Source of the DNA: an uncultured Cocleimonas sp.
GTDB lineage: Bacteria > Pseudomonadota > Gammaproteobacteria > Thiotrichales > Thiotrichaceae
Direction of reading: 5' to 3'
DNA: 5,566 bases
Assembly (NCBI GenBank): GCA_938041705.1
Contig: CALISP010000129.1
Coordinates: 1 to 5,566 of the forward strand
Made by a program: the position numbers and the translations under genes. The stretch's first letter is position 1; each line of letters opens with the position of its first letter. The notes below the pieces were generated by a model that was not told the DNA's origin, searched no databases, and worked only from the letters and a program-made list of their open reading frames with translations. Shown piece after piece: positions 1 to 5,566 of the stretch.

Positions 1-213
1 CGCAGTTTGTAATCGATTTAATGTGAGATAAATAGAATTACTAGAGCGTCTTAAATTAATGCTTTTACTATCATCTATAATATCGGAAAGATCATTTAAT
101 GATTGCAGCTGTACTTGATTTGAAAAAACACCTTGTTTAGCTTTTACTTCTGAAGGGGTAAATAAACCAATGACAAATACAACTGATAACGAAGCAATAA
201 TATTTTGATACAT
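1..213 (-). CDS. 5' part of a gene for a putative exported protein of unknown function (truncated by window edge)
   Basis: An open frame of 71 codons runs leftward from an ATG at 213-211 to the window edge without a stop, so only the N-terminal part is present. Residues 1-25 (MYQNIIASLSVVFVIGLFTPSEVKA) look like a Sec signal peptide: a hydrophobic stretch at about residues 5-18 followed by V-K-A, which fits a signal peptidase I site with small residues at -3 and -1. The n-region lacks a positive charge, which weakens the call. The mature start (KQGVFSNQVQLQSLNDLSD) is polar, and I recognise no family in it. The upstream sequence GGATTGGATT gives only a weak ribosome binding site. The gene is divergent from the racemase operon. 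A periplasmic, secreted or lipid-free outer-envelope protein is possible; no function is assigned. Confidence 0.55.
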   Translation of the reverse strand, partial: MYQNIIASLSVVFVIGLFTPSEVKAKQGVFSNQVQLQSLNDLSDIIDDSKSINLRRSSNSIYLTLNRLQTA

Positions 214-299
214 AATCCAATCCGTTTTAAACGTTATAAAACCAAATTAGTACAGTTGATTAGCCTATGCAAGTGAATCGGTAATAAAATTACAAAGAT

Positions 300-326
300 T
301 TGAGAGTTAAAAAATATAATTGAGAG
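300..326. repeat. Pair of TTGAGAG direct repeats around an AT-rich core
   Basis: TTGAGAG occurs at 300-306 and again at 320-326. The starts are 20 bp apart, close to two helical turns, and a TATAAT hexamer lies between them at 315-320. No good -35 box sits at the right distance from that hexamer. The pair could be a regulator site in the divergent promoter region, but short repeats in AT-rich DNA also arise by chance. Confidence 0.2.
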
Positions 327-384
327 ATTTTAGTTTTTACTTATATTGTGTTTTTAAGAAATAATAAAGCTAGTAAGGACATTT

Positions 385-413
385 TTTAACTACACTACAA
401 AGTGTTCTATAAC
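385..413 (+). promoter_or_regulatory. Candidate sigma-70 promoter for the racemase operon, with an inverted repeat in the spacer
   Basis: TATAAC at 408-413 matches the -10 consensus at five of six positions. TTTAAC at 385-390 is a poor -35, separated by 17 bases. The spacer holds a perfect inverted repeat, ACACT (392-396), ACAA, AGTGT (401-405), which would suit an operator. Transcription would start near 420 and give a leader of about 50 bases before the ATG at 470. The weak -35 together with the embedded repeat suggests regulated expression; this is inference only. Confidence 0.35.
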
Positions 414-456
414 CGATATTCGTTAAGTGGTTTTCTTATTAAATGATCTAACTGAT

Positions 457-460
457 GGAG
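457..460 (+). promoter_or_regulatory. Shine-Dalgarno GGAG that sets the racemase start at 470
   Basis: GGAG lies 9 bases before the ATG at 470-472. The in-frame upstream ATG at 455-457 overlaps this motif and has no purine-rich site ahead of it. The shorter 377-residue protein is therefore preferred over the 382-residue version. Confidence 0.7.
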
Positions 461-469
461 AATCACTTT

Positions 470-1603
470 ATGTCTGAGTTTAAATCTTTTCAGGGTATTC
501 GTATTGATACCGCAGAATTACGCCTTGTTAGTTTACCATTACGCACACCTTTCGTTATTTCAACAGGCACCATGACTGATAAAGTCTTCCCATTGCTTAT
601 TCTTAAGGGAGAGGGTTTAGAAGGGTTTGCAGAAGCAGTTATGGATCATACTCCAGATTACCTTGAAGAAACTATTTCGGGCGCTATGGCTTTCTTGCGA
701 GAGGTGATATTGCCAACGATTGTGGGTAAACGTTTTCGGTCACCAGCTGAATTATTAACTATTCTAGATCCTTGGCGTGGACATCGAATGAGCAAGGCTG
801 TGGTTGAAATGGCTTTTTGGGATTTATGGTCGAAAGCACTCAATGTTCCATTAAAGTCTGTTTTAGGCGGTGTTCGAGATAACGTTGAGGTTGGTGTTAG
901 TTTGGGTATTGCACCGATAGATGAAACTTTAGATCAAATTTCTGAGGTACAGGAAGCAGGGTATAAAAGAACAAAACTAAAAATTAAAAAGGGCCATGAT
1001 CTGATTTTATTAAAGGCTGTTCGTGAGCGTTTTCCAGATATTAAACTGACGGTAGATGCTAATACCGATTATGGCTTAGTGGATCTCTCTACCTTGCAAG
1101 CAATGGATGAATTTGCACTGGATTACATTGAGCAGCCATTAGCATTTGACGATATTCATGATCATGCCATTGTCCAGAAAGCTATACGAACCGCTCTTTG
1201 TTTAGATGAAAGTATTCGTTCAGCAGTCGATACACGTAAGGCATTGGTGGCTGGTGCAGCTAGAGTAATAAATATTAAAGTTGGTCGTGTGGGTGGCTTT
1301 GCAGAAGCTCGAGCAATACATGATATCTGTGAAGCTTTTGGTGTACCTGTCTGGTGTGGTGGTATGTTGGAAAGTGGCATTGGTCGGGCGCATAATATTC
1401 ATCTTGCTACTTTACGCAACTTTAGCAAACCTGGTGATACTTCTTCAGCTTCCCGGTATTTTAAACGAGATATTATTCATGAATCATTGGAAACAGCAAA
1501 TGGACTCATGCCTGTTCCTAATAACGGTGCTGGTATCGGTGTTACGTTAGATCATGATTATCTTAATACTGTATCACGCCAAGTGGAGACTTTTAGTCCA
1601 TGA
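470..1603 (+). CDS. N-succinylamino acid racemase / o-succinylbenzoate synthase (NSAR/OSBS), enolase superfamily
   Basis: This is a cytosolic, Mg-dependent enolase-superfamily enzyme of 377 residues, about the usual length for NSAR/OSBS proteins. The N-terminal capping domain covers roughly residues 1-125 and the barrel domain follows. Visible catalytic elements are the KxK pair K169/K171 (TKLKIKKG), metal ligands D196 (VDAN), E221 (IEQP) and D246 (LDES), and the second base K270 (NIKVGR). WCGGMLESGIGRAHN at 295-309 is typical of this subfamily. R273 in the KVGR motif matches the second-shell arginine (R266 in the Amycolatopsis enzyme) linked to racemase activity. The family can racemise N-succinyl amino acids and often also makes o-succinylbenzoate. 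The adjacent overlapping GNAT gene and the nearby desuccinylase-like gene favour the racemase role, and no menaquinone gene is visible. Classical gammaproteobacterial MenC is a shorter, divergent protein, so this gene may have been acquired from Firmicutes-like or other bacteria. Substrate specificity is not proven. Confidence 0.87.
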   Translation: MSEFKSFQGIRIDTAELRLVSLPLRTPFVISTGTMTDKVFPLLILKGEGLEGFAEAVMDHTPDYLEETISGAMAFLREVILPTIVGKRFRSPAELLTILDPWRGHRMSKAVVEMAFWDLWSKALNVPLKSVLGGVRDNVEVGVSLGIAPIDETLDQISEVQEAGYKRTKLKIKKGHDLILLKAVRERFPDIKLTVDANTDYGLVDLSTLQAMDEFALDYIEQPLAFDDIHDHAIVQKAIRTALCLDESIRSAVDTRKALVAGAARVINIKVGRVGGFAEARAIHDICEAFGVPVWCGGMLESGIGRAHNIHLATLRNFSKPGDTSSASRYFKRDIIHESLETANGLMPVPNNGAGIGVTLDHDYLNTVSRQVETFSP

Positions 1604-2331
1604 CTTTATCAGTAGAGAATATCATTCTGAGAGAACTATCAGGAGTTGCCGAATTAAAGCAGGCGGAAGTATTTCAAAATGAAGTATGGGGTGAAGATGA
1701 TAAGCCTGATAATTCGGATATTATGCTTGCCATCCAGCACGAAGGTGGTTTGGTGGCAGGGGCATTTTATGAAGACCGTATGCTGGGTTTTATGTTTGGT
1801 TTTCCTTCAGCCACTCTAGGCGTACAGCATTCACATCGCTTAGCTGTTCATACGGATGCACGCGGTTTGGGATTAGGAATGAATCTAAAATGGTATCAGC
1901 GTGATTGGTGTTTAAAACGAGATATTACATTAATTCGTTGGACTTATGACCCACTTCGAGCAATTAACGCAGGATTAAATATTTCTCGTTTAGGAGCGAC
2001 CTCCAGCACTTACTACACAGACTATTATGGTGCGATGGAAGGAATCAATGAAGGTCTACCTTCGGATCGTATATTGGCTGAATGGCAATTGAACTCTCCT
2101 GAGGTTATACAACGAACAGAAGGCTTTATAGCTAAAGAATCCGATATTGAGGGTTTATTGCTGCGTATAAATATTCCTTCAGATTATGAAACACTGATAG
2201 CTTCTGATATGCAGAAAGCTATGACGGAAAGGCTGCGAGTTCGTAAAGAAATGCAAGAAGCTTTCTCTAAAGGCTTCAAAGTGACTGGTTATAATAAGCA
2301 AAGCAGTAGTTATATATTGAATAAGGTGTAA
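1600..2331 (+). CDS. GNAT-family acyltransferase, COG3375 type; probable amino-acid N-succinyltransferase
   Basis: This 243-residue protein belongs to the predicted GNAT acyltransferases of the COG3375 type. The acyl-CoA pyrophosphate-binding loop is seen as RGLGLG at residues 88-93, after the strand HRLAVHTDA (79-87). The conserved segments IRWTYDPL (112-119) and NISRLGA followed by YYTDYYG (127-144) are characteristic of the group. The C-terminal part (about 165-243) is less recognisable. The ATG overlaps the racemase stop as ATGA, and GGAG at 1585-1588 inside the racemase gene can serve as a ribosome binding site, so translation is probably coupled. In the known Geobacillus kaustophilus pathway a GNAT enzyme next to NSAR transfers succinyl from succinyl-CoA to D-amino acids. 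By analogy this enzyme would make the N-succinyl substrate of the racemase. The acyl donor and the amino acid preference are inferred from context. Confidence 0.82.
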   Translation: MTLSVENIILRELSGVAELKQAEVFQNEVWGEDDKPDNSDIMLAIQHEGGLVAGAFYEDRMLGFMFGFPSATLGVQHSHRLAVHTDARGLGLGMNLKWYQRDWCLKRDITLIRWTYDPLRAINAGLNISRLGATSSTYYTDYYGAMEGINEGLPSDRILAEWQLNSPEVIQRTEGFIAKESDIEGLLLRINIPSDYETLIASDMQKAMTERLRVRKEMQEAFSKGFKVTGYNKQSSSYILNKV

Positions 2332-2341
2332 ATATTATTGA

Positions 2342-2371
2342 TTAGAATCGAGAACAGAATTCAGATTCTAA
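2342..2371. terminator. Weak inverted repeat between convergent genes, possible terminator
   Basis: TTAGAATC (2342-2349) pairs perfectly with GATTCTAA (2364-2371) around a 14-base loop. It sits in the 78-base gap between the convergent acyltransferase and hydrolase genes, where a bidirectional terminator would be expected. The stem is AT-rich and no clear T-run follows on either strand, so the call is weak. Confidence 0.3.
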
Positions 2372-2409
2372 ATGAAAAATAACAACAGCTCCAATGAATA
2401 AATTAACTG

Positions 2410-3552
2410 CTAATCAGCCAGCAACATACCACTACGGGAAGTCAATCTTTTGGTTCCTACTACTTTAGCAATGTTACAGCCCGGCCAAACATATTTTTGT
2501 ACATTACGTGATAGTAATAAACCATCCGTGCCAGCTAGAATTGGGGTACGTTTACTGAATGCACCGTCACCATCAAGCGCTATCAAGTCTGCCAGTACAT
2601 CTCCTTTTTTTACTATATCCCCTAACTCAACTTGGTAAGCTAATAATCCAGCCTCATTTACCTTTGTGAATTCAGTGGCAGCAAGATCTGTTGGTTTTGC
2701 AGTAGCTGGTGGTGTTGAACGAATTAAATCACCATTAATTAATTCTTGAGTTTGTAGAAAGCCATATAATCGCTCGGCATCATCCAGATTTATTGAATCA
2801 AATACGTCAAAACGCCCCCGATATTCTAAGGTGGCTGAATGACAGGCCAAGGGAATTGGTTTATCAGGATATGCTTCAGCAAGTTTGAGCCATACTGTTG
2901 ACCATACTTCGTCGAAGGAATGTCCTCCACTATCTTCTGCCATCAAAGTAGCAGCTGCACTCATCCAATCAGATAAAGATTGCATCACATCAGTTGACTG
3001 AGGAACGCTAAAAATATGTGCCAGAGAGTCATTATCACAATGTAAATCTAGTACATAGTCAGCATCAAATGCTTCTTCAATAACAATATGTTGTTGCTGC
3101 TGAATAGCTGTTACAGGTTTAGATTGCGCAAGCCATTGTTTAATCCCATCACGCACAATATGAATATTTTTATCTGGGTTGTCGGTTAATTTGTCGGCAA
3201 CTTGTTCATGTACTTCTTTGAATAGATCTGGCCACTGACGATTGAAATTAACGCCTGTAACACGATTATATCTTCCTTGATGCTGACCAAAACTAAGATC
3301 ACTCATTCCCAATGGATTAACCATCGGAAAAATAACGAATTGTGCATTCAGTAAACCATTGGTATCTGCTTGTTTAAGCAAGGGTAATAGATGATGCAGA
3401 ATCATAATGCCGGGTTGTTCATCGGCATGCAGAGCAGCCTGCATAAATACTTTTTGAGAGGCGTTTTTAGGCCCAATTCGGAAGTAGTTTAATTCTGTTT
3501 TTAAACCAGGTGCATCACAGCTTATAGTGCGGACGATATGTTCATAGCTCAT
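2410..3552 (-). CDS. M14-type zinc hydrolase, succinylglutamate desuccinylase / aspartoacylase (AstE/ASPA) family
   Basis: This 380-residue protein has the zinc-carboxypeptidase fold signature of the AstE/ASPA branch, which removes acyl groups from N-acyl amino acids. Zinc ligands are H42 and E45 in LHADEQPG and H171 in DLHCDND. VNPLG (78-82) and NFNRQWPDL (102-110, with R105) form the substrate-carboxylate binding region. E243 in TLEYRG is the probable general base. Residues 299-325 (NEAGLLAYQVELGDIVKKGD...) resemble a small biotinyl/lipoyl-like barrel, a C-terminal extension seen in longer members. The HADE variant in place of HGNE recalls the AotO-like subgroup, but that placement is from memory. 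The protein is clearly longer than classical AstE (about 320). There is no signal peptide, so it is cytosolic. No good Shine-Dalgarno precedes the ATG. The gene is convergent to the racemase operon, and hydrolysis of N-succinyl-L-amino acids is the inferred role. An N-acetyl or other acyl substrate is possible. Confidence 0.83.
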   Translation of the reverse strand: MSYEHIVRTISCDAPGLKTELNYFRIGPKNASQKVFMQAALHADEQPGIMILHHLLPLLKQADTNGLLNAQFVIFPMVNPLGMSDLSFGQHQGRYNRVTGVNFNRQWPDLFKEVHEQVADKLTDNPDKNIHIVRDGIKQWLAQSKPVTAIQQQQHIVIEEAFDADYVLDLHCDNDSLAHIFSVPQSTDVMQSLSDWMSAAATLMAEDSGGHSFDEVWSTVWLKLAEAYPDKPIPLACHSATLEYRGRFDVFDSINLDDAERLYGFLQTQELINGDLIRSTPPATAKPTDLAATEFTKVNEAGLLAYQVELGDIVKKGDVLADLIALDGDGAFSKRTPILAGTDGLLLSRNVQKYVWPGCNIAKVVGTKRLTSRSGMLLAD

Positions 3553-3585
3553 TGGATAAATTAGTCTTGTTTAGGATTAATGGTT

Positions 3586-3614
3586 AATATCTTTTTATAT
3601 TATTAGTAAATCAA
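3586..3614 (-). promoter_or_regulatory. Candidate promoter for the M14 hydrolase gene
   Basis: On the minus strand TTGATT (3614-3609) and GATATT (3591-3586) are spaced by 17 bases, each matching four of six consensus positions. A start near 3579 would leave a leader of about 27 bases before the ATG at 3552. The site lies just beyond the gabD terminator, as expected if the hydrolase gene is transcribed separately. The region is very AT-rich, so other hexamers are possible. Confidence 0.35.
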
Positions 3615-3638
3615 TTATTAAATACTTAAAAATCACAT

Positions 3639-3683
3639 AAAAGTAGGGGGGTGTCCTATTTAAAAGACACCCCCCACCTTTTT
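3639..3683 (-). terminator. Strong intrinsic terminator downstream of gabD
   Basis: A perfect 10-bp GC-rich stem, GGGGGGTGTC (3646-3655) with GACACCCCCC (3666-3675), encloses a 10-base loop. After a 2-by-2 mismatch, five more pairs, AAAAG (3639-3643) with CTTTT (3678-3682), extend it. Read on the minus strand, the stem begins 24 bases past the gabD stop and is followed by TACTTTTAT, which supplies a short U-run. The plus strand has TTTTT at 3679-3683, so it could work in both directions. It should separate gabD transcription from the M14 gene. Confidence 0.85.
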
Positions 3684-3707
3684 AACAGTTTTTAAGAGTA
3701 ATGTTAA

Positions 3708-5165
3708 TTAAGAATTAACACCGCCCATACAGATGTATTTCACTTCTAAGTAGTCTTCGATGCCATAGGTACCACCTTCACGACCTAAGCCAGATTCTTT
3801 TATTCCACCAAATGGCGCGACTTCATTTGAGATCAAACCAGAGTTCACTCCCACCATGCCATATTCTAGAGCTTCAGATACTCTCCATGCGCGCCCGATA
3901 TCACGAGTATAGAAATACGAAGCAAGGCCAAATTCAGTATCATTAGCCATTTTAACAGCTTCTTTTTCAGTCTTAAATTTGAATAATGGCGCAACTGGTC
4001 CGAAAGTTTCTTCATAAGTAACTCGCATATCAGTTGTTACATTGCCAAGAAGTGTAGGGTAGAAGAAGCTACTGCCAAGTTCATGGCGTTTACCACCGAC
4101 AAGTATTTCAGCACCTTTATCAACAGCATCTTTGATATGTTCTTCAACTTTTTCAACTGCCGCCATATTAATTAAAGGACCTTGAGCCACCCCTTCATCA
4201 AAACCATTACCTACTTTTAGAGCAGATACTTTAGCAGCAAGTTTCTTAGCAAATTCGTCATACACAGATTCATGAACTAATGTACGGTTTGTACAAACAC
4301 AAGTCTGACCGCTGTTACGGTATTTGGAGATCATTAAGCCTTCAACAGCAGCTTCTATATCAGCATCTTCAAAAACGATAAATGGCGCGTTGCCGCCTAG
4401 CTCTAGTGATAGCTTTTTTAATGTATCTGAACATTGACGCATCAATAACTTTCCAACACCCGTAGAACCGGTAAAGGTTAATTTACGAACGATTGGGTTT
4501 GATGTCATTTCACCACCGATCGATTTAGCATCACCAGTAATGATACTGAAAATACCAGCAGGGATTCCAGCACGTTCAGCCAATACAGCTAGTGCTAAAG
4601 CAGAATAAGGAGTCGCTTCAGCTGGCTTTACTACCATTGGACAACCAACACTTAGTGCAGGTGCCGCTTTACGAGTGATCATCGCATTCGGAAAGTTCCA
4701 AGGCGTAATCGCTGCACAAACACCGATCGGCTCTTTGGTAATGATAAGACGTTGATCATTGTTCTTGGTTGGCATCGTATCGCCACGTACACGCTTACAT
4801 TCTTCAGCAAACCATTTAACAAATGAAGCACCATAGCCTACTTCACCAGTTGCTTCTGCAATTGACTTACCTTGTTCTGTAGTCATAATAATTGCGAGAT
4901 CAGCTTGGTTCTCCATGATCAACTCATACCATTTTTCAAGAATAGCTGATCGTTCACTCATCGTTTTAGCTCGCCATGCAGGCCATGCAGCATTTGCAGC
5001 CTCAATCGCACGTAAAGTTTCTGCTGCGCCCATATCAGGAACAGTGCCAATCACTTCATTTGTAGCTGGATTTGTTACTTCAAAAGTTTTGCCACTATCT
5101 GCATCTAACCACTCGCCATTTATATAGGCTTGCTGGCAGAATAGGCTGTTGTCATTTAGTTTCAT
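3708..5165 (-). CDS. gabD: Succinate-semialdehyde dehydrogenase (GabD family)
   Basis: This cytosolic aldehyde dehydrogenase of 485 residues (E. coli GabD is 482) oxidises succinate semialdehyde to succinate, usually the last step of GABA breakdown. The start is secure because MKLNDNSLF..QQA.INGEWLDA aligns with known GabD N-termini; AAGAGA upstream is a modest ribosome binding site. Visible elements are N157 in PWNF, K180 in VVKPAE, the cofactor loop FTGSTGVGK (231-239), general base E255 in LELGG, and the nucleophile C289 in GQTCVC with the nearby C291. The C-terminal EVAPFGGIKESGLGREGG and YGIEDYLEVKY are typical of GabD. Residue 183 is Glu, where E. coli GabD has a Ser that contacts NADP, which may mean NAD is accepted. 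Glutarate-semialdehyde dehydrogenase (DavD) is a close alternative. No GABA transaminase lies in the window. A divergent LysR gene may regulate it. Confidence 0.9.
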   Translation of the reverse strand: MKLNDNSLFCQQAYINGEWLDADSGKTFEVTNPATNEVIGTVPDMGAAETLRAIEAANAAWPAWRAKTMSERSAILEKWYELIMENQADLAIIMTTEQGKSIAEATGEVGYGASFVKWFAEECKRVRGDTMPTKNNDQRLIITKEPIGVCAAITPWNFPNAMITRKAAPALSVGCPMVVKPAEATPYSALALAVLAERAGIPAGIFSIITGDAKSIGGEMTSNPIVRKLTFTGSTGVGKLLMRQCSDTLKKLSLELGGNAPFIVFEDADIEAAVEGLMISKYRNSGQTCVCTNRTLVHESVYDEFAKKLAAKVSALKVGNGFDEGVAQGPLINMAAVEKVEEHIKDAVDKGAEILVGGKRHELGSSFFYPTLLGNVTTDMRVTYEETFGPVAPLFKFKTEKEAVKMANDTEFGLASYFYTRDIGRAWRVSEALEYGMVGVNSGLISNEVAPFGGIKESGLGREGGTYGIEDYLEVKYICMGGVNS

Positions 5166-5222
5166 TCGAGTGTCTCTTATAGATATATATTTTGAGGATA
5201 GGTATAGATTTAATGGTTGGTG

Positions 5223-5251
5223 ATTATAGCTATATATATAGTTAAAGCCTC
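5223..5251 (-). promoter_or_regulatory. Candidate gabD promoter with perfect -10 and poor -35
   Basis: On the minus strand TATAAT (5228-5223) is a perfect -10 hexamer. At 17 bases upstream the -35 position reads GAGGCT (5251-5246), a poor match, which is common at activator-dependent promoters. Transcription would start near 5216 with a leader of about 50 bases. The spacer holds the palindrome at 5230-5241. Confidence 0.4.
5230..5241. promoter_or_regulatory. Palindrome CTATATATATAG, possible regulator site between gabD and the LysR gene
   Basis: This is a perfect 12-bp palindrome in the divergent intergenic region, inside the spacer of the candidate gabD promoter. Its placement would suit control by the divergent LysR-type protein. 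LysR sites usually have the form T-N11-A with interrupted dyads, and alternating AT is easily formed by chance, so this stays tentative. Confidence 0.25.
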
Positions 5252-5439
5252 GGTTTTTCTTATATTTTGGCGGTTATAACGAGGTGAATAAATTAATAAA
5301 CCATTATTATCTTGAAGATGGTACTGGTTTAAATTGTGAGTTAACATTAATAATAATTACTATCACTATGATTAAGTAAATTATTTTTATTAAATCAATG
5401 ATGAATTTACTAAAAACACAAGTTGCCTAGGTTAAATTA

Positions 5440-5566
5440 ATGGAAATACGTCAATTAAAAACACTAGTTAGTATTTTAGATTTTGGTGGCTTCGCAGCTG
5501 CGGGTGAGGCTTTAGGTTTAACTCAATCTGCAGTTAGTTTGCAAATTAAAGCGCTAGAAAAAGAAT
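5440..5566 (+). CDS. LysR-type transcriptional regulator, N-terminal 42 residues (truncated by window edge)
   Basis: From the ATG at 5440 the frame stays open to the window end. The 42 residues are a classic LysR winged helix-turn-helix start: MEIRQLKTLVSILDFGGFAA then A-G-E-A-L-G-L-T-Q-S-A-V-S-L-Q-I-K-A-L-E-K-E. The LTQSAVSLQIKALE segment (27-40) is the recognition-helix region, with S30, S33 and Q35 at usual positions. AGG at 5429-5431, 8 bases before the ATG, is a modest ribosome binding site. The gene is divergent from gabD across 274 bases, the usual arrangement for a LysR regulator and its target. The effector-binding domain lies outside the window, so the ligand cannot be inferred. Confidence 0.9.
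   Translation, partial: MEIRQLKTLVSILDFGGFAAAGEALGLTQSAVSLQIKALEKE

Noticed and set aside
455..469. Upstream in-frame ATG at 455 as racemase start
   Set aside because: It overlaps the GGAG that serves the ATG at 470 and has no ribosome binding site of its own.
658..1550. Other open frames on both strands inside the racemase gene (658-843, 1162-1380, 1220-1402, 1281-1550)
   Set aside because: They lie within a well-supported gene, show no recognisable motifs or ribosome binding sites, and are best explained as antisense or out-of-frame readings.
470..1603. menC within a menaquinone operon
   Set aside because: No other menaquinone gene is in the window, and the overlapping GNAT gene points to the racemase role. 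OSBS side activity remains possible.
2450..2638. Plus-strand open frame inside the M14 hydrolase gene
   Set aside because: It is antisense to the conserved C-terminal region of the hydrolase, and its translation has no family features.
4915..5127. Plus-strand open frame inside gabD
   Set aside because: It is antisense to the conserved GabD N-terminal region and has no independent support.
470..5165. Arginine succinyltransferase (AST) catabolic cluster
   Set aside because: The hydrolase resembles AstE and an aldehyde dehydrogenase is present, but the dehydrogenase is GabD-like rather than AstD-like, the GNAT protein is of the COG3375 type rather than AstA, and there is no AstB or AstC.
5281..5439. 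Promoter for the LysR gene
   Set aside because: TTGTGA (5334-5339), TTAACA (5341-5346) and TATGAT (5367-5372) are present, but no pair has proper spacing in this AT-rich stretch.

Overview
The window looks like AT-rich gammaproteobacterial chromosome. The best evidence is the aldehyde dehydrogenase, whose N-terminus (MKLNDNSLF..QQA.INGEWLDA) closely matches enterobacterial and pseudomonad GabD. The genus cannot be fixed from the sequence. I see no transposase, tRNA, rRNA or CRISPR array.

Layout from left to right: (1) the 5' end of a leftward gene for a small exported protein of unknown function (1-213). (2) A 256-base divergent intergenic region with a candidate promoter and a short inverted repeat. 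(3) A rightward two-gene operon with a 4-base ATGA overlap: an enolase-superfamily N-succinylamino acid racemase / o-succinylbenzoate synthase (NSAR/OSBS, 470-1603) and a GNAT acyltransferase of the COG3375 type (1600-2331). (4) Convergent to it, a leftward gene for a zinc M14 hydrolase of the succinylglutamate desuccinylase / aspartoacylase (AstE/ASPA) family with a C-terminal barrel-like extension (2410-3552). (5) A strong hairpin terminator (3639-3683). (6) Leftward gabD, a succinate-semialdehyde dehydrogenase (3708-5165). (7) A 274-base divergent region and the first 42 codons of a rightward LysR-type regulator (5440-5566, cut by the window edge).

The most interesting reading concerns the racemase, the GNAT enzyme and the M14 hydrolase. 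In Geobacillus kaustophilus a GNAT succinyltransferase, an NSAR and a desuccinylase convert D-amino acids irreversibly to L-amino acids: N-succinylation with succinyl-CoA, racemisation of the N-succinyl amino acid, then hydrolysis of the L form. There the last enzyme is an M20-type hydrolase. Here the only hydrolase nearby is an AstE/ASPA-type M14 enzyme, which would be a non-orthologous replacement of the final step. No menaquinone genes are visible, so an OSBS role in menaquinone synthesis has no local support. GabD makes succinate, and the proposed hydrolase would release succinate, but this metabolic link is only inference. gabD with the divergent LysR gene may be an independent unit.
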